NCBI GenBank assembly: GCA_001314715.1
Contig: LJSV01000004.1
Coordinates: 221,024-285,023 of the forward strand
Direction of reading: 5' to 3'
From: Rhodobacteraceae bacterium HLUCCA12
GTDB lineage: Bacteria > Pseudomonadota > Alphaproteobacteria > Rhodobacterales > Rhodobacteraceae
Length of the DNA stretch: 64,000 bases
Under the pieces are notes generated by a model, which was not told the origin of the DNA, did not search any database, and worked only from the letters and a program-made list of their open reading frames with translations. Positions 41,342-52,802 of the stretch are shown here, piece after piece. A program made the position numbers and the translations under genes. How positions within the stretch are numbered: position 1 is the first letter of the stretch; every line of letters begins with the position of its first letter.

Positions 41342-43033
41342 ATGCCCCAGACCGGCCAAAACCGCTTTGTTCCCGCCCTCGCCGACACCCTTCGTCACGG
41401 CTACTCTGCTGCCCGCCTTCGCCAGGATGCGCTTGCGGGGCTTACGGTTGCGATTGTCGCGTTGCCGCTTTCCATGGCGATCGCCATTGCTGCCGGCGGA
41501 ACACCCGCAATGGGGCTCTACACGGCCATCGTGGGCGGTTTCATCATCTCGGCGCTGGGGGGCAGCCGATACCAGATCGGCGGGCCGGCCGGGGCCTTCA
41601 TCGTCCTGATCGCAGGAACGATCGCCCAACACGGCGTGTCGGGAATGGTCGTGGCGACGATGATGGCAGGCGTCATCATGGCCGCGATCGGCTTCCTGCG
41701 GCTGGGCAGCTATATCAAGTTCATTCCCTACCCGGTGACCGTGGGCTTTTCCGCCGGGATCGCGGTGATCATCTTTTCCAGCCAGATCAAGGATCTTCTG
41801 GGGCTGACCCTGACCGCGCCCGAGCCCGCGCATTTCCTGGCCAAGCTTCCGGTGCTCTGGGACAGCCTGCCCAGCGCCAATGCCGTCACCATGGCACTGG
41901 CCTTTGCCACCATCGCCCTCATCGTCGGGTTGAAGCACGCCGTGCCACGCCTTCCGAACCTGCTGATCGCGGTGATCGTCACGACACTGGCTGCGGTGTT
42001 TCTGGACCTTCCCACGCCAACCATCGAAACCACTTTCGGCGCGGTTCCCGCGGGCCTGCCGACGCCGAGCCTGCCGCAATTCGACGCCGCGCTGCTGCTG
42101 GCGGTTCTGCCCAATGCCATCGCCTTTGCCATGCTGGGCGCGATCGAGGCGCTTCTGTCGGCCGTGGTGGCCGACGGCATGTCGGGCCAGCGGCACAATT
42201 CCAACATGGAACTGGTCGCGCAGGGCGCGGCCAATATCGCCGTGGGGATGTTCGGGGGCATGGTGGCCACCGGCACCATCGCGCGCACGGCGACCAATGT
42301 GCGCGCCGGGGCCTTTGGTCCGGTGGCCGGCATGCTGCACGCCGTGTTCATCCTGCTGTTCATGCTGGTTGCGGCGCCGCTGGTGGGCTTTGTCCCCTTG
42401 GCCAGCCTGGCCGGTGTTCTGGCAGTCGTGGCCTGGAACATGATCGAGCGCGACGCGATCATCTCGTTGTTGCGCAGCTCGCGGGCCGATGCGGCGGTGC
42501 TGCTTGTGACATTGGGGCTGACCGTTTTCCGCGACCTGACCGAGGCCATTGTCGTGGGCTTCGCGCTGGGGGCGGTGCTGTTCATCCACCGCATGTCGAA
42601 AGCCGCAGAGGTCGTCGAACACGAAAGCCCGGCGGCGGAAACCGACGAGATCGCCATGGACCCCGAGATCGTGGTCTATCGTATCCGGGGGGCGTTCTTC
42701 TTTGGTGCGACAGCTTCGGTGGGCGCGGTGCTTGACCGGATTTCCGACAAGTATCGCGGCCTGCTCCTGGACTTTTCGGATGTGACGCTGGTCGATTCAA
42801 GCGCGGCGCACCTGATCGAACAACTGGTGCACAAGGCCCGAAAGCGGGGCGTGGACATCATGCTGACCGGCACGACCCACGATCTGCGCGTGCACTTGTT
42901 CGCCCATGGGATGAAACCGCCCGTCGTCGGCTATGAAAGCACGATCGCCCTGGGCGCGCGCAAGCTGCGCCGCCGCATCGATCAACACGGCGTCTCCGAC
43001 GACGAGACCACGCCGGTGCCGCAATCAGCCTGA
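41342..43033 (+). CDS. SulP-family anion transporter with STAS domain
   Basis: A 563-residue SulP/SLC26 protein. The membrane domain (about 25-420) has the signature LPLSMAIAIAAGGTPAMGLYTAIVGGF, and a C-terminal STAS domain (about 445-545) has LLLDFSDVTLVDSSAAHLIEQL. The family carries sulfate or bicarbonate. The preceding carbonic anhydrase makes bicarbonate (BicA-like) the better guess, but the substrate cannot be read from sequence. Confidence 0.92.
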   Translation: MPQTGQNRFVPALADTLRHGYSAARLRQDALAGLTVAIVALPLSMAIAIAAGGTPAMGLYTAIVGGFIISALGGSRYQIGGPAGAFIVLIAGTIAQHGVSGMVVATMMAGVIMAAIGFLRLGSYIKFIPYPVTVGFSAGIAVIIFSSQIKDLLGLTLTAPEPAHFLAKLPVLWDSLPSANAVTMALAFATIALIVGLKHAVPRLPNLLIAVIVTTLAAVFLDLPTPTIETTFGAVPAGLPTPSLPQFDAALLLAVLPNAIAFAMLGAIEALLSAVVADGMSGQRHNSNMELVAQGAANIAVGMFGGMVATGTIARTATNVRAGAFGPVAGMLHAVFILLFMLVAAPLVGFVPLASLAGVLAVVAWNMIERDAIISLLRSSRADAAVLLVTLGLTVFRDLTEAIVVGFALGAVLFIHRMSKAAEVVEHESPAAETDEIAMDPEIVVYRIRGAFFFGATASVGAVLDRISDKYRGLLLDFSDVTLVDSSAAHLIEQLVHKARKRGVDIMLTGTTHDLRVHLFAHGMKPPVVGYESTIALGARKLRRRIDQHGVSDDETTPVPQSA

Positions 43034-43209
43034 CCCGAACCGCGGTTCGAAATGGCTTCACAGCGCAGCGCTTGCGCACTAGGGTCGGCGCGTCCAAGTT
43101 TGCAAGTGAATGTTCGCGAGATGAGCCTTGCCAAGATCCCGGCCGTGCCTGGGGCTTTCTGCCACGAGGGGCCGGGCCGCGCCGCCGCCAAGCTGGCGGG
43201 AAAGCGTCC

Positions 43210-45241
<2,032 letters not shown>

Positions 45242-45446
45242 CGCCTCAAGTGCAATCAGCCCAGTGCCACAAGGGCAGCATCGCGCGCCACCGGATCGGC
45301 GAAAGTTCAATTGACAACAGCTCGGCGCTGCACTCTTACTTCACCGCGGCGTCTTATCCTTCTTGGCGCCTCCTTGTTTTCGCACCCGAACACCGATCGC
45401 CTTGCACGGCGATCAGGCAGATGCGGGGTACCGACCGGATCTTGAC

Positions 45447-46190
45447 ATGAAAAAGAATACCGAAGCCGAGAGCCTGTTCATCATCAGCAACCCACGCAGC
45501 GGGTCAACGCAACTGGTTCAATATGTCCGCCAGGTGCCCGGATGCGTGTGCTTTGGCGAGATATTCAAGCGCGATACCATGTCCAAAGAGCTGCGGACGA
45601 AAGTGCGCGACCACGAAACCGCCGAAAGCCTGTTCGCGACGGACTCGCGCGGTTTCTGGGAACATGCAAGAACCCACCGGAAGGGCAAACCCCGCATCGT
45701 CGGCGCCAAGCTTTTCCCACGGCATCGCCGCGGCGATCCAATCTGGGATCTGGTCTTCAGCGGCACGCCGCGTGTGATTCATCTGTGGCGCAATCGTATT
45801 TTCGACACCCACATTTCTAGTTTGCGCTCACAGACATCGGGGCAATGGCAACTCAAGAAAGACCAGCAACCAGACACACAAGACACAAGCCGTCCGATAC
45901 GCTTTGATGCGGACAAATACCTGCGTTACCGAAAGTCGGCACGGCGCGAGTTTGAGTGGGTCACAAGCCGTTTGGCCGACAACCCCAAGGCACTGAGCGT
46001 CGAGTACGCCGAAATCGCCGACCCCGCTAAATTGTCCCTGCGTTTTTCCGAGTATTTCGGCGTGCCAGTGACACTCGAGACCACGCTTCAGAAGATGACC
46101 ACTCGACCGGCGCTGTCCTATGTCGAAAACCCCGAGGAAGCAGCGCCCTTTGTCGATGACCTGCTGAACCAGCCCGACCCGGATCGGTGA
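45447..46190 (+). CDS. sulfotransferase-like protein
   Basis: A 247-residue protein. The 5' PAPS-binding loop is ISNPRSGSTQLVQYV near the N-terminus, and the 3'-phosphate binding region VIHLWRNRIFDTHISSLRS has the Arg and Ser in the usual spacing. It is probably a carbohydrate sulfotransferase. The gene is clearly AT-richer than its neighbours, hinting at acquisition. The 205 bp before it show no gene. ATG 45447 has a weak RBS. Confidence 0.78.
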   Translation: MKKNTEAESLFIISNPRSGSTQLVQYVRQVPGCVCFGEIFKRDTMSKELRTKVRDHETAESLFATDSRGFWEHARTHRKGKPRIVGAKLFPRHRRGDPIWDLVFSGTPRVIHLWRNRIFDTHISSLRSQTSGQWQLKKDQQPDTQDTSRPIRFDADKYLRYRKSARREFEWVTSRLADNPKALSVEYAEIADPAKLSLRFSEYFGVPVTLETTLQKMTTRPALSYVENPEEAAPFVDDLLNQPDPDR

Positions 46191-46196
46191 ACACCG

Positions 46197-47180
46197 TCAG
46201 CCCTTGTAGCCACCGTTCACATGCCAGTTCCATGCATCGCGTATCATCAGGCGCAGGGATGAATGGCGCGGCTCCCATCCCAGCGTATCCGCAGCGCGGT
46301 GGCTTCCAGACACCAGGCTGCCCGCATCCCCCGCTCGGCGCGGGCCAAAGCGGTGAGGGACCGCCTTGCCGGTCGCGGCGCGACAATGGCTGATCACCTC
46401 GCGCACGCTGAAACCGACGCCGGTGCCCAGGTTGAAAACCGCGCTGCCCTTGCCCTCGCGCAGCCATTCCAACCCCAGCACATGTGCCTCGACCAGATCG
46501 ACGACATGCACGTAGTCGCGCACGCAGGTTCCGTCATGGGTCGGGTAATCCTCGCCATGGATCACCAGTTCGGGGCGCAAACCATCCGCTGCTTCCAGCA
46601 TGACCGGGATGAGATGCGTCTCCGGGCGATGGAACTCACCGACCCTGCTCTCCGGGTCGGCCCCGGCCACATTGAAGTACCGAAATATGACCGAGCGAAG
46701 CCCGTGACTGACCCCGAAATCGCGCAGGATCTCCTCGACCGCGCGCTTTGATGACCCATAGGCATTGATCGGCGCCTTGGGGCTGTCCTCGGTCAAGACG
46801 ACGCCATCCTGTTCGCCATAAACCGCGCAGGTCGACGAAAAGACGAAATCCAGGCATTCGGCCGCAATTGCGGCCTCGATCAGGGTCAGCGAACCCAGGA
46901 CATTGTTGCGCCAGTACTTGCCCGGATCCTGCATCGATTCGCCCACCAGGCTGGCGGCGGCGAAATGCATGACCGCGAGCGGGGCATATTCGGCAAAAGC
47001 CGCGTCAAGGGCGGCGCGGTCCGACAGATCGCCCTCGACCAGCGGTCCGAACTTGACCGCTTCGCGCCAGCCGGTGCTGAAATTGTCGAAGGTTACGGGC
47101 ACAAACCCACGCTCGGCGAGGGTCTTGCAGGCATGCGAGCCGATATAGCCTGCGCCGCCGGTAACCAGCACATGGTTCAT
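46197..47180 (-). CDS. galE: UDP-glucose 4-epimerase
   Basis: A 327-residue extended SDR. NAD site GGAGYIGSHACKTL at the N-terminus, catalytic SSTCAVYG and YGSSKRAVE (YxxxK form), then RYFNVAGADP and CVRDYVHVVDLVEAH. It interconverts UDP-glucose and UDP-galactose, feeding Glf. It is transcribed convergently with the sulfotransferase gene and after galU on the minus strand. Confidence 0.95.
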   Translation of the reverse strand: MNHVLVTGGAGYIGSHACKTLAERGFVPVTFDNFSTGWREAVKFGPLVEGDLSDRAALDAAFAEYAPLAVMHFAAASLVGESMQDPGKYWRNNVLGSLTLIEAAIAAECLDFVFSSTCAVYGEQDGVVLTEDSPKAPINAYGSSKRAVEEILRDFGVSHGLRSVIFRYFNVAGADPESRVGEFHRPETHLIPVMLEAADGLRPELVIHGEDYPTHDGTCVRDYVHVVDLVEAHVLGLEWLREGKGSAVFNLGTGVGFSVREVISHCRAATGKAVPHRFGPRRAGDAGSLVSGSHRAADTLGWEPRHSSLRLMIRDAWNWHVNGGYKG

Positions 47181-47247
47181 CCGAAAGCTCCGAATTGGGT
47201 CATGCGGGCATGATACCCCGGCCGGTCGAATGTCAAGGCATGCGCCC

Positions 47248-48159
47248 TCAGTTCAGGGCGCTGCGTGCCGATTGCTGCTGCTCATGCGCGGCCAGCCGCT
47301 CGCGGATCAGATCAAAGAAGGCGTCGCGGTATTCGGGATGGTCGATGGCATGATCGACGATGGCCGTCAGATAGCCGAACTTGGACCCGCAATCGTAACG
47401 TGCGGCGTTACAGGGCAGCGCCGCGACCTTTCCTTGCCGCGCCAGAATGTCGATGGCATCGGCCAGCTGGATTTCCCCCCCGGCACCGGGGGCGAGGGTG
47501 CGCAGGACATCGAAGATTTCAGGCTCGAACACATAACGCCCAAAGGAGGCCAATTGCGATGGCGCCTGCTCGGCCGACGGTTTCTCGACCAGGCCGGCCA
47601 CGGCGATCTGCGACCCCAGATCATGGCTGCCCGGCACGACGATCCCGTATTTCGATACGTCCTCACGCGCGACCTCGGCCACGCAAAGAAGATTGCGCGG
47701 GGCGCGCTCATGGGCGGCGACCAGGTCGCCGGTGGGCAGGGTATCGCCCTTCATCAGATCGTCGGCCAGCAGCACCGCAAAAGGCTGGTTGCCGACCGCA
47801 GGCGCCGCGCAGCGAACGGCATCGCCCAGCCCCAGGGGCTCGGCCTGACGGACGAAAATACAGCTTACGCCCTGTGGCACGATATTGCGCACCATGTCGC
47901 GGATTTCATGCTTGCCGGTGTTGGCAAGCTGCATCTCCAGTTCCAGATTCGCATCGAAATGGTCGCCGATCGCACGCTTGTTGCGACCGGTCACAAAGAT
48001 AAGCTCGGTAATCCCGGCCGCGATCGCCTCTTCCACGGCGTACTGGACAATTGGCTTGTCGATAATGGGCAACAATTCCTTGGGCATGGCCTTTGTGGCG
48101 GGAAGAAAGCGGGTTCCCAAGCCTGCCACCGGAAATACGGCCTTGGTAATGCGACTCAT
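47248..48159 (-). CDS. galU: UTP--glucose-1-phosphate uridylyltransferase
   Basis: A 303-residue nucleotidyltransferase: VFPVAGLGTRFLPATKAMPKELLPI at the N-terminus, LGLGDAVRCA, LLADDLM, and YDCGSKFGYLTAIVDHAI. It forms UDP-glucose, the precursor of UDP-galactose. It is the first gene of a probable galU-galE unit, 67 bp apart. Confidence 0.96.
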   Translation of the reverse strand: MSRITKAVFPVAGLGTRFLPATKAMPKELLPIIDKPIVQYAVEEAIAAGITELIFVTGRNKRAIGDHFDANLELEMQLANTGKHEIRDMVRNIVPQGVSCIFVRQAEPLGLGDAVRCAAPAVGNQPFAVLLADDLMKGDTLPTGDLVAAHERAPRNLLCVAEVAREDVSKYGIVVPGSHDLGSQIAVAGLVEKPSAEQAPSQLASFGRYVFEPEIFDVLRTLAPGAGGEIQLADAIDILARQGKVAALPCNAARYDCGSKFGYLTAIVDHAIDHPEYRDAFFDLIRERLAAHEQQQSARSALN

Positions 48160-48474
48160 GGATTACTCCAGCTAACAAAAGGACTTGTAGCGCGACGCTA
48201 GCGCATGCACTCACCCTGCGCAATCTGGCCGTTCGGCCCAACACCGGATGGGAAACACGCAGAACATTTGGCATTCAAGCGTCGAAAAGAGGCTGAATTG
48301 CGCCCGTTTATTGACCATACGGGAAAAAGTGCTCGAAACAATCATCATTTCATTGCAAAGATGGAGGGTGCTGTTGCCAAGCCATGGTGTTTTCACCAAG
48401 AGCCTGTCAAGCCGTGAACAGCAATGCTGCCGGAGACAGAATCCGCGGCGTCGACGACGAATCGAGAGCAAGAA
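48160..48474. other. divergent intergenic region, AT-richer than surroundings
   Basis: 315 bp between galU (minus) and the dehydratase (plus). I see no supported gene. It must contain the promoters of both; a TTGACC at about 48310 has no clear -10 partner. Confidence 0.4.
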
Positions 48475-50373
48475 ATGCTGAACCATGTGAAATCGTTGTC
48501 GCGGCCGACCAAGCAGGCGATCCTTCTGGGCCTGGATATGGCGCTGGTTCCGGTCGCCCTTGGGTTGACGGCATACCTGCTGACCGGAAATCCGCCTGGT
48601 GCGGCGTGGATCACCGATCACTGGTCGACGCTGGTCATCCTGATCGTGGGCAGCAGCGTCATGTCGACGCTTCTGGGGCTTCCGCGAATCCAGCTCAAGT
48701 CTTACGAGATTTCGGCCATGGGGCGCAGCGCGATGCTGGCTGCTGCCCTGGCGGTGGTCATGGTCACGTTCGACCGAACGCTGGATGCCCCCAGCATCGT
48801 CGGCGCCGCAGTCGTTTTCGCAATGATGTACCTGGTGCTGAGCGCGTTGACCCGGCTCTTTCTGCTGCAGATCCTGCTCTACATCTATCGCAAGGATGTG
48901 CCGGCCACGCGCGTGCTGATTTATGGCGCGGGCAAGACCGGCATGCAGCTTGCCCTGGCGCTGAAACCGCACGAGGCCATCCGCGCCGTCGGCTTCATCG
49001 ACGACAACAGCGTCTTGCACAAGTTGACCGTTGCCGGGCTGCCCGTCCATCCGTCGCAGAAGCTGGAACGCCTGATCGCGGAACAGGCGATCGACCGGGT
49101 GTTGCTGGCGATGCCATCGCTCAGCCCGCCCCGGCAGGCGCAGATCGCGCGGCGCGTCGCCGCGCTGGGGGTCGAGGTTCAGACACTGCCCTCGTTCGCC
49201 CAACTGGTCGGCCAGGAAGCCATCATCGACAAGCTGACACCCATCCTGCCGCGCCGCTTTCTTGGCCGGGCGCATCTGGACTCGACCCTGCGGGGCGGGT
49301 GTTCGGCGTATCGGGGCAATTCGGTGATGGTGACCGGTGCTGGCGGTTCAATCGGGTCCGAGTTGTGCCGCCAGTTGCTGAACTGCAATCCCGCACGCCT
49401 GGTCTTGCTGGAACTGTCCGAATACGCACTCTACAACGTCGAGCGCGAATTGCGCGCCCTGGCCGAGGATACGGGCTGCGACATCGTTCCCGTTCTCGGA
49501 TCGGTCAACGATGCGCCACTGGTTCGTGACACCATCCGCAAACACGATGTCGGCGTGGTGCTTCATGCCGCCGCCTACAAGCATGTTCCCTTGGTCGAGG
49601 CCAATCCCGCCGCCGGTATTGCCAACAATGTCTTTGGCACGCAAACTCTTGCCCAGGCCGCGCTCGATACCGGGGTCAAGCGGTTCATCCTGATTTCGAC
49701 CGACAAGGCAGTGCGCCCCATGGGAATCATGGGGGCATCGAAACGCCTTGCGGAACTCGTCGTGCAGGATTTCGCGCAGCGCTCGGAATCAACAGTCTTT
49801 TCCATGGTCCGCTTTGGCAATGTGCTGGGCTCGTCGGGATCGGTGATCCCGCTGTTTCAGGAACAGATCCTGCGCGGCGGCCCGGTAACCGTGACGCATC
49901 ACGACGTCACACGCTATTTCATGACCGTGCAGGAGGCGACGCGCCTGGTGCTGTGGGCCGGCAATCTGGCAAGGGGTGGCGAGATCTTCGTGCTCGACAT
50001 GGGCAAACCCATCAAGATTGCCGACCTTGCCCGCCAGGTCATCGAAGCCGTGGGCTATTCCGTGCGCGACGCACAGAATCCCGACGGAGATATCGAGATC
50101 GTGACGACGGGCCTGCGCCCGGGCGAAAAGATTTACGAGGAATTGTCGATCAGCGGCGAACTGCGCCCGACAAAACACCCGAAACTGTCCTGCACCATCG
50201 AGGGAAACCTGTCGGAGTTCGAAATCACGCGCGCAGTGCAAAGTCTGAAGGCAATGATCGAGACCGGCGCGCATATGCAACTTGCCGAAGAGGCCATGCG
50301 CTGGGTCGCGCGCGATCTGGAAAAGTCGCCCGATCAAACCGCCGAGGACGCGGCAGGCAAGTCACCACACTGA
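48475..50373 (+). CDS. membrane-bound nucleotide-sugar dehydratase/epimerase (FlaA1/WbpM/CapD family)
   Basis: About 632 residues. Four N-terminal helices (about 15-130) precede a first Rossmann domain (VLIYGAGKTGMQL) and a C-terminal SDR domain (VMVTGAGGSIGSELCRQL). The SDR has ILISTDKAVRP and MGIMGASKR, where Met replaces the usual catalytic Tyr, as in the Ser-Met-Lys triad of WbpM. It probably makes UDP-4-keto-6-deoxy-HexNAc from UDP-GlcNAc. ATG 48424 is an alternative start. It is part of the glycan locus. Confidence 0.9.
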   Translation: MLNHVKSLSRPTKQAILLGLDMALVPVALGLTAYLLTGNPPGAAWITDHWSTLVILIVGSSVMSTLLGLPRIQLKSYEISAMGRSAMLAAALAVVMVTFDRTLDAPSIVGAAVVFAMMYLVLSALTRLFLLQILLYIYRKDVPATRVLIYGAGKTGMQLALALKPHEAIRAVGFIDDNSVLHKLTVAGLPVHPSQKLERLIAEQAIDRVLLAMPSLSPPRQAQIARRVAALGVEVQTLPSFAQLVGQEAIIDKLTPILPRRFLGRAHLDSTLRGGCSAYRGNSVMVTGAGGSIGSELCRQLLNCNPARLVLLELSEYALYNVERELRALAEDTGCDIVPVLGSVNDAPLVRDTIRKHDVGVVLHAAAYKHVPLVEANPAAGIANNVFGTQTLAQAALDTGVKRFILISTDKAVRPMGIMGASKRLAELVVQDFAQRSESTVFSMVRFGNVLGSSGSVIPLFQEQILRGGPVTVTHHDVTRYFMTVQEATRLVLWAGNLARGGEIFVLDMGKPIKIADLARQVIEAVGYSVRDAQNPDGDIEIVTTGLRPGEKIYEELSISGELRPTKHPKLSCTIEGNLSEFEITRAVQSLKAMIETGAHMQLAEEAMRWVARDLEKSPDQTAEDAAGKSPH

Positions 50374-50401
50374 TTGCGTGCCTGCCACCGTTGCCGCGGC
50401 C

Positions 50402-52606
50402 TCAGGCGATCTGGATCGCATAGGACAAAGTGTCGAGATCGCTGTAGCCGATCAAGGTAATGATCGTATTCGCGCCTGGGCCGAAATCGAGAACGATATC
50501 GCCACGGGCGCTGACGGCGGCAAAGCGATCGACGACTTCTTGCGGCGTCAGATCGCCGAAGCGCCGCCAAAGCGACATCGTCAGCAGCAAAGCGTCGCCT
50601 TCGTCGGGATCGAAATCGGTAATCCGGTTCAGATCGTCGTTGCGAAAAAAGACGAAAGTATCGCCGCCCCCGCCGCCCGTCAGCGAATCGCGCCCCGGTC
50701 CGGCGTCAAGCGTGTCGTCGCCATCCCCGCCATTCAGCGTGTCGTTGCCGTTTCCGCCCCAGATCCTGTCATTGCCCGCCCCGCCATGGATCAGGTCGGG
50801 GCCGCCCCCGCCGCCGATGCTGTCATCCCCGCCTCCCCCATACGCGGTGTCGCTGCCGGCACCCGCCCAGATCACGTTGCGGCCATCAGTGCCGCCGTAC
50901 ATCAGATCGTCCCCGGGGCCGCCCCAGATCGTGTCATGTCCCGCGCCGCCCCGAACGGTGTCATTGCCGGGTCCCGCGCCGATCATGTTATCCCCGTCCG
51001 GCACATGAATCGTATCATCGCCCGACAGGCCCCAGATCGTATCGTCTCCCGCTCCCCCGCGCAGCGAATCGCCATCGCCGGTGCCGATGATGGTCCGCCC
51101 TTCGCCAGGCGCCGGTTCTTGGTCGTCGATCTCGGGCGGGGGGGTGTTGTCGGCGCGGATGTAGGGAACGCGGTCTGGGCCAAGCAGTCCGTTCGGAAAC
51201 AGGTCGTCCACGCTCAGGGGGGCGCCATCGGCCGATGTCAGGATGATCACGTTGCCGCGATATTCGATCCGCGCGCCCGTCGCGGTCGATGTGATCTCCA
51301 GCTGCGCGATGTCGCGCAGCATCGGCCAGTCGGACAGGTCGAGCCTGTCGCCGCGCCGCTCGAAATCCAGAACATGGACCGGCCCCCCGCCGTGCCCGAC
51401 GACAAAGGTATCGCGCCCGGCCCCGCCGCGCATCCGGCTGTCGCCGGGGCCGGATACCAGAACATCATCCCCGGCGCCGCCGTCCAGCGTGTCGCCAGAC
51501 GACGCCGCAATCAGGATGTCGTGGCCGCCGGTCCCGCGCAGCGTCTGGGCGCCATGGCCGCTGCCGATACGCTGGACCCCCAGTTCATCCAGCGAAATCG
51601 TGTAATGCGCCATCCCGCCGCCGTTCTGCGTCCCGGCAAACAGATGCAGGACATCGCCCGACACCTGCGCCTGAAGCGCCGCGACATTGCCCATGCCGAC
51701 CCCATCGTCGCCGGCAAGCGTTTCCAGATGAACGAGCCTGCCATCGGGCAACAGCATGAACACGCTCAGCCCGTTGTCGGCCCCGCCTGCGATAACGAAG
51801 GTATGGTCACCCGCAGTCGCGGTGGTCATGGCCTGGATGCCGGAAAAGCGGGTGGCACCGGTATCGATCAGATGATCGGTCGGCGTCAGCGTCCCGTCGG
51901 CCGAAAGGCGCATCACCGACAACGACGAGGTGCCGGATGCGCCGACGATGACAAAGGTCTGATCGCCGATTTGCACAACCTCCATGGCCGTCGGGGCCTG
52001 AATACCCAAGCCTTCGCGCATTCCCATGGAATCCGACTCGCTCAGTCGTCCCGTCGCCGAATCGCGTCGAAACGCTGTCACGGCATCGGCGCAGGAATCG
52101 GCCGCCAGGACATATTCAAGGCCATTGATGGTGACATGCGTCAACGAAACGATCTGATCCTGCGCGTATTCATCGGGAAACAGCGTCAGCGGGTTTGTGG
52201 CCTGCACCACCCAGGCCTCGACGATGCCGCGCCCCCCGTTCGAGGCGGCTTCCATCGCGTCGGTCCAGTCCAGCGGGGCGTTTTCCGCAAGCGCACCCTG
52301 ATCGCCGATGGCATAGCCGATCAACCCTTGCGATGTCGCCCCGACGAACAGAACCGGGCCGGACCCATGATCGCCCAGGACAAGCCGTTCGCCGACCGCC
52401 GCTGTCATGTTGGGCGGAAAGATCACCGTGATTTCGGCCGAAACCACGCCCCCCGCCTCGATCCGATAGCCCACCAGCCCACCGTTTCGGCCGGTGGTGG
52501 TGTAGACATGGACATCATCGCCCTCGACATGGGCGGCTATGTCGCGAATTCCGTCGTCCAGCAGATCCACACCCGATCCGACGACGCCCTGTCGGTACAG
52601 CCGCAT
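50402..52606 (-). CDS. large RTX-repeat protein with beta-propeller-like N-terminus
   Basis: A 734-residue acidic protein without a signal peptide. Residues about 1-330 contain repeated WD/lactonase-like strands (TFVIVGASGTSSLSVMRLSADGTL, HTFVIAGGADNGLSVFMLLPDGRL). Then come two blocks of GGxGxDxLx repeats (about 350-400 and 510-650), with a short C-terminal domain ending FGPGANTIITLIGY. This is a typical type I secretion substrate. It lies inside the polysaccharide locus, so it may be a matrix or cell-surface protein, exported perhaps by the system at 8.2-11.3 kb. Confidence 0.88.
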   Translation of the reverse strand: MRLYRQGVVGSGVDLLDDGIRDIAAHVEGDDVHVYTTTGRNGGLVGYRIEAGGVVSAEITVIFPPNMTAAVGERLVLGDHGSGPVLFVGATSQGLIGYAIGDQGALAENAPLDWTDAMEAASNGGRGIVEAWVVQATNPLTLFPDEYAQDQIVSLTHVTINGLEYVLAADSCADAVTAFRRDSATGRLSESDSMGMREGLGIQAPTAMEVVQIGDQTFVIVGASGTSSLSVMRLSADGTLTPTDHLIDTGATRFSGIQAMTTATAGDHTFVIAGGADNGLSVFMLLPDGRLVHLETLAGDDGVGMGNVAALQAQVSGDVLHLFAGTQNGGGMAHYTISLDELGVQRIGSGHGAQTLRGTGGHDILIAASSGDTLDGGAGDDVLVSGPGDSRMRGGAGRDTFVVGHGGGPVHVLDFERRGDRLDLSDWPMLRDIAQLEITSTATGARIEYRGNVIILTSADGAPLSVDDLFPNGLLGPDRVPYIRADNTPPPEIDDQEPAPGEGRTIIGTGDGDSLRGGAGDDTIWGLSGDDTIHVPDGDNMIGAGPGNDTVRGGAGHDTIWGGPGDDLMYGGTDGRNVIWAGAGSDTAYGGGGDDSIGGGGGPDLIHGGAGNDRIWGGNGNDTLNGGDGDDTLDAGPGRDSLTGGGGGDTFVFFRNDDLNRITDFDPDEGDALLLTMSLWRRFGDLTPQEVVDRFAAVSARGDIVLDFGPGANTIITLIGYSDLDTLSYAIQIA

Positions 52607-52802
52607 CCCATCACCTCATGTTCCACCCCTTTCACCCTTGCAAAGCGGTCAGTTGACACTGGGCGCGGAAAACGGGCGAAACTGCGATCTTTGGAATGCA
52701 TTTTACGGGCCTCGCCCCCTGCCCACCGCCGCCGACGGCGGGTATAGGGTGTCAAAGGCTGGCCATTTTCGGCCAGATACGGCGCGAGGAACGGATACAG
52801 AC

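Noticed and set aside
50282..52747. 821-residue open frame on the plus strand rich in Ala/Val repeats
   Set aside because: It mirrors the RTX repeats of the minus-strand gene; the apparent repeats are the complement of GGxGxD codons.
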